Source: Aridibacter sp965216195 (lineage in GTDB: Bacteria; Acidobacteriota; Blastocatellia; Pyrinomonadales; Pyrinomonadaceae). From it: a DNA stretch of 64,000 bases. Position 1 is the first letter of the stretch, and each line of letters starts with the position of its first letter. Under the pieces are notes generated by a model, which was not told where the DNA came from, ran no database searches, and saw only the letters and a list, made by a program, of their open reading frames with translations. Both the position numbers and the translations under genes were made by a program. Below, in pieces: positions 32,863 through 40,903 of the stretch. The stretch covers positions 3,596,001 to 3,660,000 of the forward strand of contig OZ244151.1 of assembly GCA_965216195.1 (NCBI GenBank). The letters run 5' to 3'.

Positions 32863-33639
32863 ATGCCGTATATCGAACTGCCTAAAAATCTGTTTGAAGG
32901 CAAAACCGCCATTGTAACGGGCGCGTCGCGAGGTGTTGGGCGTGCGACCGCGCTCCGTTTGGCTGAGGCGGGTGCGAACGTTGTCATCAATTATCTAAAG
33001 AACGAAGATAAGGCGAATGATGTTGTTGAGATCTGCAAAAAGAAGGGTGCCGAAGCAATCGCAGTTCAGGGCGATACTTCGAAATGGAGCGAGGCAAGCG
33101 GGATTGCAAAGGCTGCGCTTGAGAAGTTTGCACGGATCGATCTTTTGGTGCTAAATGCAGGGGTTTGGGAAGGTGCGCCGATTGAGGAGATGTCGGAAGA
33201 GACGTGGAACAAGGTGTTGAACACCAACCTAAAATCTGCATGGGCAATGTCGAAAGTATGTGTGCCGGCGATGAAGAAGCGGGAGCGAGCGGCAATCGTT
33301 CTGGTTTCCTCAACTGCCGGTCAGCGAGGCGAAGCAAATTTTACAAACTATGCGGCTTCAAAAGGCGGACAGATTTCCTTTACAAAGGGGTTGGCGACCG
33401 AGCTTGCACCGAAGATACGTGTAAACGCTGTCGCGCCCGGTTGGATAGAAACGGCAATGGTCAGGCCGGCTTTTAAGGACGAAATCTATAAGCGTTCGGT
33501 GATCGATGCGATTCCGCTCAAGCGCATGGCTTTGACAGACGACGTTGCGCTTTCGATCTGTTTTCTGCTTTCCGATTGGTCACAACATACCACGGGCGAG
33601 ATTTTGAATATCAATGGCGGCGCTGTTTTGTGCGGTTGA
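32863..33639 (+). CDS. SDR-family oxidoreductase, copy 1 (3-oxoacyl-ACP-reductase-like)
   Basis: A 258-residue short-chain dehydrogenase. NAD(P)-binding TGASRGVGRATA (about 20-31), NAG motif LNAGVWEG (about 94-101), catalytic Ser in VLVSSTAGQRGEA and YxxxK in YAASKGG, and the C-terminal GEILNINGGAVLCG are complete. The substrate is unknown; FabG-like reduction of a 3-oxoacyl thioester is one option. It is very similar throughout to a second SDR at 37214-38002, pointing to a local duplication. No clear operon link upstream; the L,D-transpeptidase gene follows after 17 bases. Confidence 0.88.
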   Translation: MPYIELPKNLFEGKTAIVTGASRGVGRATALRLAEAGANVVINYLKNEDKANDVVEICKKKGAEAIAVQGDTSKWSEASGIAKAALEKFARIDLLVLNAGVWEGAPIEEMSEETWNKVLNTNLKSAWAMSKVCVPAMKKRERAAIVLVSSTAGQRGEANFTNYAASKGGQISFTKGLATELAPKIRVNAVAPGWIETAMVRPAFKDEIYKRSVIDAIPLKRMALTDDVALSICFLLSDWSQHTTGEILNINGGAVLCG

Positions 33640-33656
33640 GCAACAAAAGGACTCGT

Positions 33657-34367
33657 ATGAAGAAATTGATCATCGGTGTTTTACTCTTTGCAGTATTCGC
33701 CGGAGTCGTTTTATTTCTAAGGCCGCCTGATTTTCTTCGAAACCTTCTTAAATCTGATCGACGAACTGTTGCGGCCGTAGTCCAAACCTACGAAAAACCG
33801 GTTCTTGAAAGACTTAAAACCAATTTCGCTGCGAGTGGATTGAAGTACAAAAATCTTCAAATAGCTATTCTGGCGTTTAAAAACGAACGTCTCGTCGAAG
33901 TTTACGGTAGGAATGACAAACAAGATTCCTGGAAAAAGTTTAAGGACTACGGATTTACGGCCTTTAGTGGTGCAATCGGCCCCAAACTGAAAGAAGGCGA
34001 CCGGCAAATTCCAGAAGGCGTTTACAAAATCGAATCCCTAAACCCGAACAGTCGCTATCATCTTTCGTTGAGAGTGAATTACCCAAACGAATTTGATAGA
34101 GCTAAAGGAAAGTTAGACGGTCGGGCTAAACTTGGCGGCGATATAATGATTCACGGCAGAGCGGTTACAATCGGATGTATTCCCATTGGCGACGGGAATA
34201 TTGAAGAGCTTTTTGTTTTGGCCGCGAAAGGATACCGAACAGGCATCCCCGTGATTATTGCGCCAACTGATTTTCGGAAAAACGTTGAAGCCCCGGAGAA
34301 TCAGGAAGTTGAATGGGAAGAAGAACTCTACGCCGGCATCCGCGAGGAACTAAAAAAATATAAGTAA
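33657..34367 (+). CDS. L,D-transpeptidase (YkuD family)
   Basis: A 236-residue protein with an N-terminal membrane anchor or signal (about 4-23) and a YkuD catalytic domain. The diagnostic H-x-S/C-type pair appears as MIHGRAVTIGCIPIGD (about 160-175), with the catalytic Cys in GCIPIG. It would cross-link peptidoglycan or attach proteins to it in the periplasm. The ATG at 33657 has AAAAGG upstream; an in-frame upstream extension overlaps the SDR gene and is rejected. It may be cotranscribed with the SDR. Confidence 0.85.
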   Translation: MKKLIIGVLLFAVFAGVVLFLRPPDFLRNLLKSDRRTVAAVVQTYEKPVLERLKTNFAASGLKYKNLQIAILAFKNERLVEVYGRNDKQDSWKKFKDYGFTAFSGAIGPKLKEGDRQIPEGVYKIESLNPNSRYHLSLRVNYPNEFDRAKGKLDGRAKLGGDIMIHGRAVTIGCIPIGDGNIEELFVLAAKGYRTGIPVIIAPTDFRKNVEAPENQEVEWEEELYAGIREELKKYK

Positions 34368-34390
34368 TTTTTCGAAACTCAATTTTCCGG

Positions 34391-34419
34391 TTGACAAGTT
34401 TTTTTTAAATGTGTAATCT
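34391..34419 (+). promoter_or_regulatory. Sigma-70 promoter of the metY riboswitch transcript
   Basis: Perfect -35 TTGACA (34391-34396), 17-base spacer, and TAATCT (34414-34419; four of six to TATAAT). Transcription would start near 34426, about 30 bases before the riboswitch. Confidence 0.8.
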
Positions 34420-34457
34420 CACAAACCAACTCGAAAGAGTTTTTGAAAATTAAAACA

Positions 34458-34504
34458 ACGTGGCGATTTAAGGCAACTTGCTCCACGTAAAAAACTGCTA
34501 AAGA
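34458..34504 (+). ncRNA. SAM-II-type riboswitch upstream of metY
   Basis: The P1 stem ACGTGG (34458-34463) / CCACGT (34483-34488) encloses a loop with GATTTAAGGCAACTTGC. An A-rich joiner and the conserved GCTAAAG (34497-34503) follow. GGCA (34472-34475) can pair with TGCT (34496-34499) for the pseudoknot. Order and conserved bases match the SAM-II (metA/metX) aptamer as I remember it: GAUUUAA, UUGC, GCUAAA. It lies in the leader of an O-acetylhomoserine sulfhydrylase gene, so it should switch methionine synthesis off when S-adenosylmethionine is plentiful. Confidence 0.85.
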
Positions 34505-34548
34505 GTCCGATAGTTTTCGGATTATCGAATTAAGCGAGATTCATAAAA

Positions 34549-34590
34549 AGTCTTCGTGCGTAACTTTAGCACGAGGGCTTTTTTATTTTG
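34549..34590 (+). terminator. Riboswitch-controlled intrinsic terminator before metY
   Basis: An 11-base stem AGTCTTCGTGC (34549-34559) / GCACGAGGGCT (34569-34579), two wobble pairs, followed by TTTTTTATTTT. The loop-proximal CTTTAGCA (34564-34571) is the exact complement of TGCTAAAG (34496-34503) in the aptamer, so an antiterminator that excludes the SAM-bound fold is possible. Confidence 0.75.
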
Positions 34591-34683
34591 CCCGCTGAAA
34601 GTTGCCGAAAAATATAGAAGGAGATGTGTGGCGGGTATCAAGCGACAACAACGTATCGCCTGTTACCAATCACCAATTACAAA

Positions 34684-36003
34684 ATGACTGAACAAACCAA
34701 AAAATATCGATTTAACACAACGGCAATTCATGGCGGGCAAGCTCCGGACTCGGCAACCGGTTCCAGGGCAGTCCCGATATATCAGACGACCAGCTATGAG
34801 TTTGAAGATGCGGATCACGCGGCGAGGCTTTTTGCGCTCGAGGAATTTGGAAATATCTACACACGTCTGATGAATCCGACGACGGACGTTTTCGAACAGC
34901 GTGTCGCGGCGCTTGAGGGTGGTGTTGCTGCGCTTGCAACCGCATCCGGACAGGCGGCGGAAACGCTTACGATCTTAACCCTGGCTAAGGCAGGTGATGA
35001 GATAGTTTCAACAACGTCGCTTTATGGCGGAACCTACAATCTCTTTCACCACACGCTACCGAAATATGGGATTAAGTTTCACTTCGTTGATGGAGCGGAT
35101 TACGAAGGAATCGAAGCGGCCATCAACGAAAAAACAAAGGCACTTTATACGGAGACGGTTGGCAATCCAAAACTCGATATCGTAGACATCGAAAAGCTCG
35201 CCGAAATCGCTCACCGAAACGACATTCCTCTTGTGATCGACAACACGACACCTTCGCCGGCGCTTGTTCGTCCGATCGAACACGGTGCGGATATTGTGAT
35301 CAATTCCGCCACGAAGTTTATCGGCGGACACGGAACAACCATCGGCGGAGTGATCATCGATTCGGGTAATTTCGATTGGAAAGCAAGCGGACGTTTCCCC
35401 GATTTTAGCGATCCCGACCCAAGCTACCACGGTGTTTCATACACGGAGGCTTTCGGAAATCTTGCGTTTATTTTGAAAGCTCGCGTACAAGGACTGCGCG
35501 ATACCGGCGCAGCGCTTTCACCGTTTAATTCCTTCCTGCTTTTACAAGGCGTGGAAACGTTGCACTTGCGTCTTGAGCGTCACTCGGAAAACGCGCTCGA
35601 AGTTGCAAAATACCTGGAAAAAAGCGACTTGGTCGAATGGGTGAATTACCCGGGTCTTGAATCGAGCAAATATTACGACCTTGCGCAGAAATACCTGCCA
35701 AACGGACAGGGTGCGCTCGTTACGTTTGGAATCAAAGGCGGATACGAGGCAGGCAAGAAGTTTATCAACTCGGTCGAGCTTTTCAGTTTGCTCGCGAATA
35801 TCGGCGACGCAAAATCGCTCGTGATTCATCCGGCTTCAACGACGCACCAGCAGTTAAAGCCCGAGGAGCAGGAATCGACTGGCGTTACGCCCGACTTAAT
35901 TCGTTTGAGCGTTGGGATCGAGGATATTCAGGACATTCTTGAAGACGTTGAGAATGCTTTGAAATTAAGCCAAACCGACACGACACAGGCGGCAAAAGCG
36001 TAG
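34684..36003 (+). CDS. metY: O-acetylhomoserine aminocarboxypropyltransferase (sulfhydrylase)
   Basis: A 439-residue PLP enzyme of the Cys/Met-metabolism family that makes homocysteine from O-acetylhomoserine and sulfide. YRFNTTAIHGGQ, RAVPIYQTTSYEF and the PLP-lysine motif NSATKFIGGHGTTIGG are diagnostic. The start at 34684 fits homologues; an ATG at 34624 sits directly against an AAGGAG site with no spacing and adds residues that look like repeat sequence. It is controlled by the upstream SAM-II-type element and followed by metX. Confidence 0.92.
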   Translation: MTEQTKKYRFNTTAIHGGQAPDSATGSRAVPIYQTTSYEFEDADHAARLFALEEFGNIYTRLMNPTTDVFEQRVAALEGGVAALATASGQAAETLTILTLAKAGDEIVSTTSLYGGTYNLFHHTLPKYGIKFHFVDGADYEGIEAAINEKTKALYTETVGNPKLDIVDIEKLAEIAHRNDIPLVIDNTTPSPALVRPIEHGADIVINSATKFIGGHGTTIGGVIIDSGNFDWKASGRFPDFSDPDPSYHGVSYTEAFGNLAFILKARVQGLRDTGAALSPFNSFLLLQGVETLHLRLERHSENALEVAKYLEKSDLVEWVNYPGLESSKYYDLAQKYLPNGQGALVTFGIKGGYEAGKKFINSVELFSLLANIGDAKSLVIHPASTTHQQLKPEEQESTGVTPDLIRLSVGIEDIQDILEDVENALKLSQTDTTQAAKA

Positions 36004-36009
36004 AAAAAA

Positions 36010-36089
36010 TAGCCACAGAGAACACAGAGATTTAGAGAAAGGGTTGGTTAACTTCTTAATTTCTCCCATCCTCCGTGCACTCTGTGGCA
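36010..36089. repeat. Interspersed inverted-repeat element, copy 2 (AGCCACAGAG type)
   Basis: Left arm TAGCCACAGAGAACACAGAG (36010-36029), right arm CTCCGTGCACTCTGTGGCA (36071-36089) in inverse orientation. It occupies nearly the whole metY-metX gap and ends six bases before the metX start codon. Confidence 0.75.
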
Positions 36090-36095
36090 GGTAAC

Positions 36096-37130
36096 ATGTT
36101 CGAGAAAGATTTCACATTTGAAGAACCCTTCGCGCTTGAAAGCGGAGATACGGTTAGCCCGCTCAATTTGCGCTGCTCGGTTTACGGAGAGCTAAACGCC
36201 GACTGCTCAAACGCCGTTTTGGTGTTTCATGCTTTGACTGGAAGCTCGCGGATTGCTGATTGGTGGGGTGATGTCCTGGGCGCAGGTCGTGGACTCGACA
36301 CTTCAAAGTACGCGCTCTTATGTGTCAACTATCCGGGTTCCTGCTACGGCTCAACGACCGCGAAAACGCTTAAAGAGCGATGCGGAAAATTGCCGGTTGT
36401 AACAACGCGGGACATCGTTTGCGCAAACATAAAGGTCGCTGAGCGGCTTGGGATAAAGAAGTTTAAAGCCGCCGTTGGCGGCTCGGTTGGGGGAATGCTT
36501 GCGCTTCAACTCGCAGCAGACTTTCCGGATCTAACCGCTAAGTGCATAGCGATTGGTGCGACGCCGCTTTCGCCGTTGGGGTTGGCATTGAATCACCTGC
36601 AGCGGCAGGCTTTGCGTCACAACGATATCGGACTGGCGAGGCAAGCGGCGATGCTTTCTTATAAATGCGCCGCGCTTCTCGACGAACGATTTGCGCGAAA
36701 TCCAAACCGAAACGGCGAAGATCCTTATGACGGATTTGAAAGCCGTTTTGATGTTGCAGGTTATCTCGACTATCAGGGCGAGATTTTTGAAAAACGTTTT
36801 GAAACCGAAAGCTACGAGCTGATTACAAAAACGATGGATTTGTTTGAGCTTGTCGATGAAGAAATCGCGAAGATCAAAGCTGTCGTTTCGTTGATCGGCA
36901 TTTCAAGCGACTGGCTTTTTCCGGCTTCGGACGTGAAAAGCTACAGCCAAAAACTGAAATCATTAGGTGTGAAAACCGAGTATATCGAACTCGTTTCAAA
37001 CGACGGACACGACGCTTTTTTAAGCGATGCAGATTTAGTTAGCGATATTTTAAAGGAGGTATTAGCCAGAGAGAGCACAGAGGGAAAAGAGTTGGAACAG
37101 AAACTCTACGCTACAAAAATGCAAAGATAA
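36096..37130 (+). CDS. metX: Homoserine O-acetyltransferase
   Basis: A 344-residue alpha/beta hydrolase that acetylates homoserine, supplying the MetY substrate. The nucleophile elbow is GGSVGGMLALQLA (about 137-149) and the catalytic His is in SNDGHDAFLSD near the C-terminus. NYPGSCYGSTTAKTL is also typical. The ATG at 36096 is chosen; an earlier ATG at 36075 lies inside the repeat. The last ~22 residues (from LARESTEGK) are encoded by the left arm of another repeat copy and look like an acquired tail. Confidence 0.9.
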   Translation: MFEKDFTFEEPFALESGDTVSPLNLRCSVYGELNADCSNAVLVFHALTGSSRIADWWGDVLGAGRGLDTSKYALLCVNYPGSCYGSTTAKTLKERCGKLPVVTTRDIVCANIKVAERLGIKKFKAAVGGSVGGMLALQLAADFPDLTAKCIAIGATPLSPLGLALNHLQRQALRHNDIGLARQAAMLSYKCAALLDERFARNPNRNGEDPYDGFESRFDVAGYLDYQGEIFEKRFETESYELITKTMDLFELVDEEIAKIKAVVSLIGISSDWLFPASDVKSYSQKLKSLGVKTEYIELVSNDGHDAFLSDADLVSDILKEVLARESTEGKELEQKLYATKMQR

Positions 37131-37203
37131 TCTTGATCGTAAGAAATATTGAGGCGTGTGAAAAAGCTAAAACCTTTCCAAATCTCTGTGTTCTCCGTGG
37201 CTG
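37063..37203. repeat. Interspersed inverted-repeat element, copy 3 (AGCCACAGAG type)
   Basis: Left arm TAGCCAGAGAGAGCACAGAG (37063-37082) and right arm AATCTCTGTGTTCTCCGTGG... (37180-37203). The left part lies inside the 3' end of metX; the right arm ends ten bases before the next gene. Confidence 0.7.
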
Positions 37204-37213
37204 ACAAAACATT

Positions 37214-38002
37214 ATGAGCAGAAAAATAGTAGATAAAAAATTACCGAATTATTTGTTGAGCGGAAAAACCGCTGTGGTTACGGGGGCATCCCGTGGAATA
37301 GGGCGTGCAACGGCGCTGCGTCTAGCAGAAGCTGGGGCGAACGTCGTCGTAAACTATTTAAAAAATAGGGAGGATGCTGAAGAGGTTGCTGCGCTGGCTA
37401 AAGAATTCGGCGTTGGTGCAGTCGCGGTTCAGGCAGACGTCTCTAAAGTCGAAGAGGCGGACGCACTCGTAAAAGAGGCAATTGAGGAATTCGGCGGACT
37501 CGACATACTGGTTGCAAACGCCGGAATCTGGGAAGGCTCGCCGGTAAACGAAATGAGCGAGCAGCTTTGGGATAAAGTTCTCAACGCGAATCTGAAAGGA
37601 ACCTGGACGGTAAGCCGTGCTGCGAGCGATTATTTCAAGGAGCAAAACTCCGGAAATATTGTGATTATTTCGTCAACGGCCGGCCAAAGAGGTGAAGCGG
37701 GTTATTCAAACTACGCGGCGTCAAAAGGCGGGCAGATTTCGTTTACCAAAGCGCTCTCAAATGAGCTCGCGCCAAACATACGCGTTAACGCGGTTGCGCC
37801 GGGCTGGGTTGATACGAGTCTTAACGGAGACGTTTTTAACGATCCGACGTTTGTGCAAAGAGTCGTTGACGGCATTCCGCTCAAGCGTGTCGCGACGGCT
37901 GACGATGTGGCGCTTTCGATTTTATTTCTCGCGTCAGATTGGTCAAGACACATCACCGGTGAGATAATCAACGTAAATGGAGGCGCAGTTTTGTGCGGGT
38001 AA
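37214..38002 (+). CDS. SDR-family oxidoreductase, copy 2
   Basis: A 262-residue short-chain dehydrogenase with TGASRGIGRATA, VANAGIWEG, catalytic Ser in VIISSTAGQRGEA, YAASKGG and the end GEIINVNGGAVLCG. It is a close paralogue of the SDR at 32863-33639. It lies between metX and a cysteine-synthase-like gene in the same direction, and that gene begins about its stop codon, so it is in the sulfur amino acid operon by position. Nothing in the motifs assigns a substrate in that pathway. Confidence 0.88.
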   Translation: MSRKIVDKKLPNYLLSGKTAVVTGASRGIGRATALRLAEAGANVVVNYLKNREDAEEVAALAKEFGVGAVAVQADVSKVEEADALVKEAIEEFGGLDILVANAGIWEGSPVNEMSEQLWDKVLNANLKGTWTVSRAASDYFKEQNSGNIVIISSTAGQRGEAGYSNYAASKGGQISFTKALSNELAPNIRVNAVAPGWVDTSLNGDVFNDPTFVQRVVDGIPLKRVATADDVALSILFLASDWSRHITGEIINVNGGAVLCG

Positions 38003-38007
38003 AAAGA

Positions 38008-39054
38008 ATGACTGAAACTGGAGAAACGAGTGTTTTAGACCAGATGGTGGGCAATACGCCTCTGCTCGAAATCGACTTCAAATACAAGGGAAGAGAATGC
38101 CGGATATTTGCAAAGGCGGAGCACTTCAATCTTACAGGCTCAATAAAGGACCGGATGGCGCTTCACATACTTAAAGAAGGCTATCGAAAAGGACAACTAA
38201 AAAAAGGCGATATTATTGCCGAGGCGACCAGTGGGAACACCGGCATTTCTTTTGCAGCGATCGGCAAGGCGTTTAAGCATCACGTGCTGATCGCGATGCC
38301 GGATTGGATGAGCAAAGAGAGAATCGCGTTAATAAAAAGCTTTGGAGCTGAGGTTGCTTTAATCAGCAAGGAAGAAGGCGGTTTCTTAGGCAGCATCGAG
38401 AAATGCGACAAGCTAGCCGAAGAAAAGCCGGACGTGTTTTTGCCTCATCAATTTTCAAATTCGGCAAACTCCGAAGCACATTATGGGAGTACAGGACCTG
38501 AGCTCTGGCATCAATTTCAAAAACTCTCCTTGGTTCCTGATGGTTTCGTCGCGGGCGTTGGAACGGGCGGTACAATTATGGGAACCGGAAAATATCTAAA
38601 AGAGCGGAATCCCGAAATAAGACTTCACCCGTTAGAGCCTGCCGAATCACCGACGCTCGCAACGGGACATAAGGTTGGCAGCCACCGAATTCAGGGGATT
38701 TCGGATGAGTTTATTCCTGCTATTGTTGAGCTGGATGAGCTTGACGAAGTAATTGATGCATCCGATGGAGATGCGATTTTGATGGCGCAAAAGCTGGCTT
38801 CCGAACTTGGCTTAGCGGTTGGGATTTCGTCGGGCGCAAACTTTATCGGCGCGCTTCAAGTGCTGGATAAACTCGGAAATGATGCGGTCGTTGCAACCGT
38901 TTTCGCGGACAGCAATAAAAAATATCTGAGCACGGATTTGTTTGGTGATGAGCCCGCTAAAGAAGGCTATTTCTCACCCGATGTCGAGCTGCTTTCATAC
39001 AAAACTTTTGGGCGCTTGAGTGAAAATGATGCGCAGTCTGCGATTGGCTTTTAG
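38008..39054 (+). CDS. Cysteine synthase / cystathionine beta-synthase-like PLP enzyme
   Basis: A 348-residue fold-type II PLP enzyme. NTPLLEI, the Schiff-base Lys in NLTGSIKDRMA (about 44-54), SGNTGISFA (substrate loop) and GVGTGGTIMG (phosphate-binding) are complete. It would make cysteine from O-acetyl- or O-phosphoserine and sulfide, or cystathionine from homocysteine. No C-terminal CBS domains. The ATG at 38008 is preferred; a GTG at 37993 would overlap the SDR stop. Linkage to metY/metX suggests it completes sulfur assimilation or transsulfuration. Confidence 0.88.
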   Translation: MTETGETSVLDQMVGNTPLLEIDFKYKGRECRIFAKAEHFNLTGSIKDRMALHILKEGYRKGQLKKGDIIAEATSGNTGISFAAIGKAFKHHVLIAMPDWMSKERIALIKSFGAEVALISKEEGGFLGSIEKCDKLAEEKPDVFLPHQFSNSANSEAHYGSTGPELWHQFQKLSLVPDGFVAGVGTGGTIMGTGKYLKERNPEIRLHPLEPAESPTLATGHKVGSHRIQGISDEFIPAIVELDELDEVIDASDGDAILMAQKLASELGLAVGISSGANFIGALQVLDKLGNDAVVATVFADSNKKYLSTDLFGDEPAKEGYFSPDVELLSYKTFGRLSENDAQSAIGF

Positions 39055-39063
39055 TCTCCATCT

Positions 39064-40017
39064 ATGAAGATTTTTCACGGAACAGAAAACGCCGGCATCT
39101 CACGCCCAACGGTTTTAACACTCGGTGTTTTCGACGGTCTTCATCTAGGACATCAGAAGATCATGGAAACGGTTGTCGAGCGAGCCGCCAGTGCCGAAGC
39201 CGTTCCGACAGCAATTACGTTTGACCCCCATCCAAGGGCGGTTTTGCACCCTGAAAATGCACCACCTCTTCTCCAAACACTCGATCAGCGACTGACGAAT
39301 TTTGAGTTTCTGGGAATAGAGCAATCAATCGTAATAAATTTTAATCAGGATTTTGCCTCGCAGGATGCGGAGGAATTCATACGCGAGATTTTTCACGAGC
39401 GTTTGCAGGCGAAAGAAATTTATCTCGGACACGGCTTTGCGTTTGGCAAAGACCGCGGCGGAAATATCGAACTTTTAAAAAGGATGAGTTCGGAGATTGG
39501 GTTTGCAGCCGAGGAGGTTAGCGAAGTGCGCTTGCGAGGAAAACGCATTTCCTCGTCAAAAATCCGCAAGCTTCTTAAAGACGGAAAAGTAAATCTCGCG
39601 CGGCGAATGCTTGGGCGACCTTATGGAATTGAAGGCGTGATTATTAGAGGAGAAAGGCGCGGGCATAAAATAGGTTTTCCGACAGCAAATCTCAAACCGA
39701 AAAATCGTGTGGTGCCGAAATACGGAGTTTACGCTACGGCGACTTTGATTGATGGTGTCTGGCGCAAGGGTGTTACAAACGTCGGAGTTAGACCGACGTT
39801 TAAGGAAGAAGCCGAGCCTTCGGTCGAAACCTACATCTTTGATTTTGAAGGAGATCTATACGGTGATGTTCTGCGAGTGCGTTTTCTACATCGAATCCGT
39901 GACGAAAAGAAATTTGGCGGAGTCGACGAACTAAAAGTTCAGATAGAAAAAGATTATCAAACTGCGCAGAGATATTTCTCGTACGACGGCGTGGAGAATA
40001 TGTTGGAGATTGAGTAA
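39064..40017 (+). CDS. ribF: Bifunctional riboflavin kinase / FAD synthetase
   Basis: A 317-residue protein. The N-terminal nucleotidyltransferase domain has GVFDGLHLGHQKI (about 19-31, HxGH-type) and the SSSKIRKLL motif (about 161-169). The C-terminal riboflavin kinase domain begins GEGVIIRGE-like with GHKIGFPTANL (about 200-210). It makes FMN and then FAD. The start follows the cysteine-synthase gene by nine bases, probably the same operon, although no functional link to sulfur metabolism is needed. Confidence 0.93.
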   Translation: MKIFHGTENAGISRPTVLTLGVFDGLHLGHQKIMETVVERAASAEAVPTAITFDPHPRAVLHPENAPPLLQTLDQRLTNFEFLGIEQSIVINFNQDFASQDAEEFIREIFHERLQAKEIYLGHGFAFGKDRGGNIELLKRMSSEIGFAAEEVSEVRLRGKRISSSKIRKLLKDGKVNLARRMLGRPYGIEGVIIRGERRGHKIGFPTANLKPKNRVVPKYGVYATATLIDGVWRKGVTNVGVRPTFKEEAEPSVETYIFDFEGDLYGDVLRVRFLHRIRDEKKFGGVDELKVQIEKDYQTAQRYFSYDGVENMLEIE

Positions 40018-40141
40018 CGATCAGTAAAGCGAGCGGTTAGCGAGCAAGATTGATTGCTCTCAAGAATGTTTGTAAGTTTCAAGTTCTAAAAGCTTTTCTA
40101 AGCTCGAATAGATAGAGCTGCTCACTATCGTTCGCTATACT
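40018..40141. repeat. REP-like repeats, left side of RAYT 2
   Basis: The block opens with a diverged copy (CAGTAAAGCGAGCGGTTAGC, near 40022-40041) and ends with GCTCACTATCGTTCGCTATA... at 40120-40141, whose exact reverse complement occurs at 40681-40702 across the transposase gene. Confidence 0.85.
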
Positions 40142-40150
40142 TTTTTGGAT

Positions 40151-40678
40151 ATGAAAGATGAAGATTGGAACGACACCGGATTCCCTTTAGCACACCTTTT
40201 TACGTTTCGATGTTATGGAACTTGGCTTCACGGCGACGAGCGTGGATCGATTGACAAGTTTAATAACGCATACCAAACACCTTACCTGCCTCCCAATAAA
40301 GATTGGCACAACTTCAACACAGATCTGCTCAGACATAAACCAGTTAAACTAAATGCCAGTATGCGAAACGACGTAGAAACGGCTTTACGCGAAACTTGCA
40401 TAATCCGCGGTTGGGGACTATACGCTGTAAATGTCAGGACCAATCACGTCCATGCCGTAATAGCGACTGGAAATTACAGTTCAAAGAAAGCCATAGTAAT
40501 GCTCAAAGCAAACGCTACACGAAAAATGCGGGAAGATAATGTCTGGAATTTCGATCATTCCCCATGGGCAAAAAAAGGGAGCCGAAGGTTTTTGTGGAAT
40601 GAAAAAAGTGTTGAAAAAGCAATTGATTATGTGATCAATGGACAAGGCAAACCGCTACCAGACTTCAATGAAGAATAA
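40151..40678 (+). CDS. REP-associated tyrosine transposase (RAYT 2)
   Basis: A 175-residue Y1-type transposase, the same length as RAYT 1 and clearly homologous: FRCYGTWLHGDERGS near the N-terminus, HUH motif TNHVHAVIA (about 110-118) and DYVINGQGKPLPDF at the end. The catalytic Tyr position is not obvious: the region of RAYT 1 with MKSYCTRRF reads MLKANATRKM here, so the Tyr seems replaced or displaced, and activity is uncertain. It is enclosed by 22-base inverted repeats unrelated to those of RAYT 1. The right repeat starts immediately at the stop codon. Confidence 0.88.
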   Translation: MKDEDWNDTGFPLAHLFTFRCYGTWLHGDERGSIDKFNNAYQTPYLPPNKDWHNFNTDLLRHKPVKLNASMRNDVETALRETCIIRGWGLYAVNVRTNHVHAVIATGNYSSKKAIVMLKANATRKMREDNVWNFDHSPWAKKGSRRFLWNEKSVEKAIDYVINGQGKPLPDFNEE

Positions 40679-40812
40679 TCAGTATAGCGAACGATAGTGA
40701 GCGATATTAATGACCGCTCAAGATGAAAAATAATTACGAGTGGTGTTTGTCTTCTCCTAGTTTGACCAACTTCTGAGAACCCTAGCCTGCTCACTATCGT
40801 TCGCTATACTGA
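40679..40812. repeat. REP-like inverted pair, right side of RAYT 2
   Basis: TCAGTATAGCGAACGATAGT... (40679-40702) and its inverted partner GCTCACTATCGTTCGCTATA... (40789-40812) form a 24-base perfect inverted pair around an ~86-base spacer, the form of a BIME-type element. Confidence 0.88.
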
Positions 40813-40868
40813 TGAAATCCGGTTTGTGAAAAAAGGTGCAAACTATTCCGTAAATCTTACCTCTAAAT

Positions 40869-40896
40869 GATACGATTAAGCTCTAAATATCGTATC
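40869..40896. promoter_or_regulatory. Palindrome before the UbiB-family gene
   Basis: GATACGAT (40869-40876) and ATCGTATC (40889-40896) form a perfect 8-base inverted repeat with a 12-base spacer, ending seven bases before the start codon at 40904. It could be an operator or a hairpin limiting translation; no ribosome site is visible otherwise. Confidence 0.45.
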
Positions 40897-40903
40897 AATT
40901 CAT

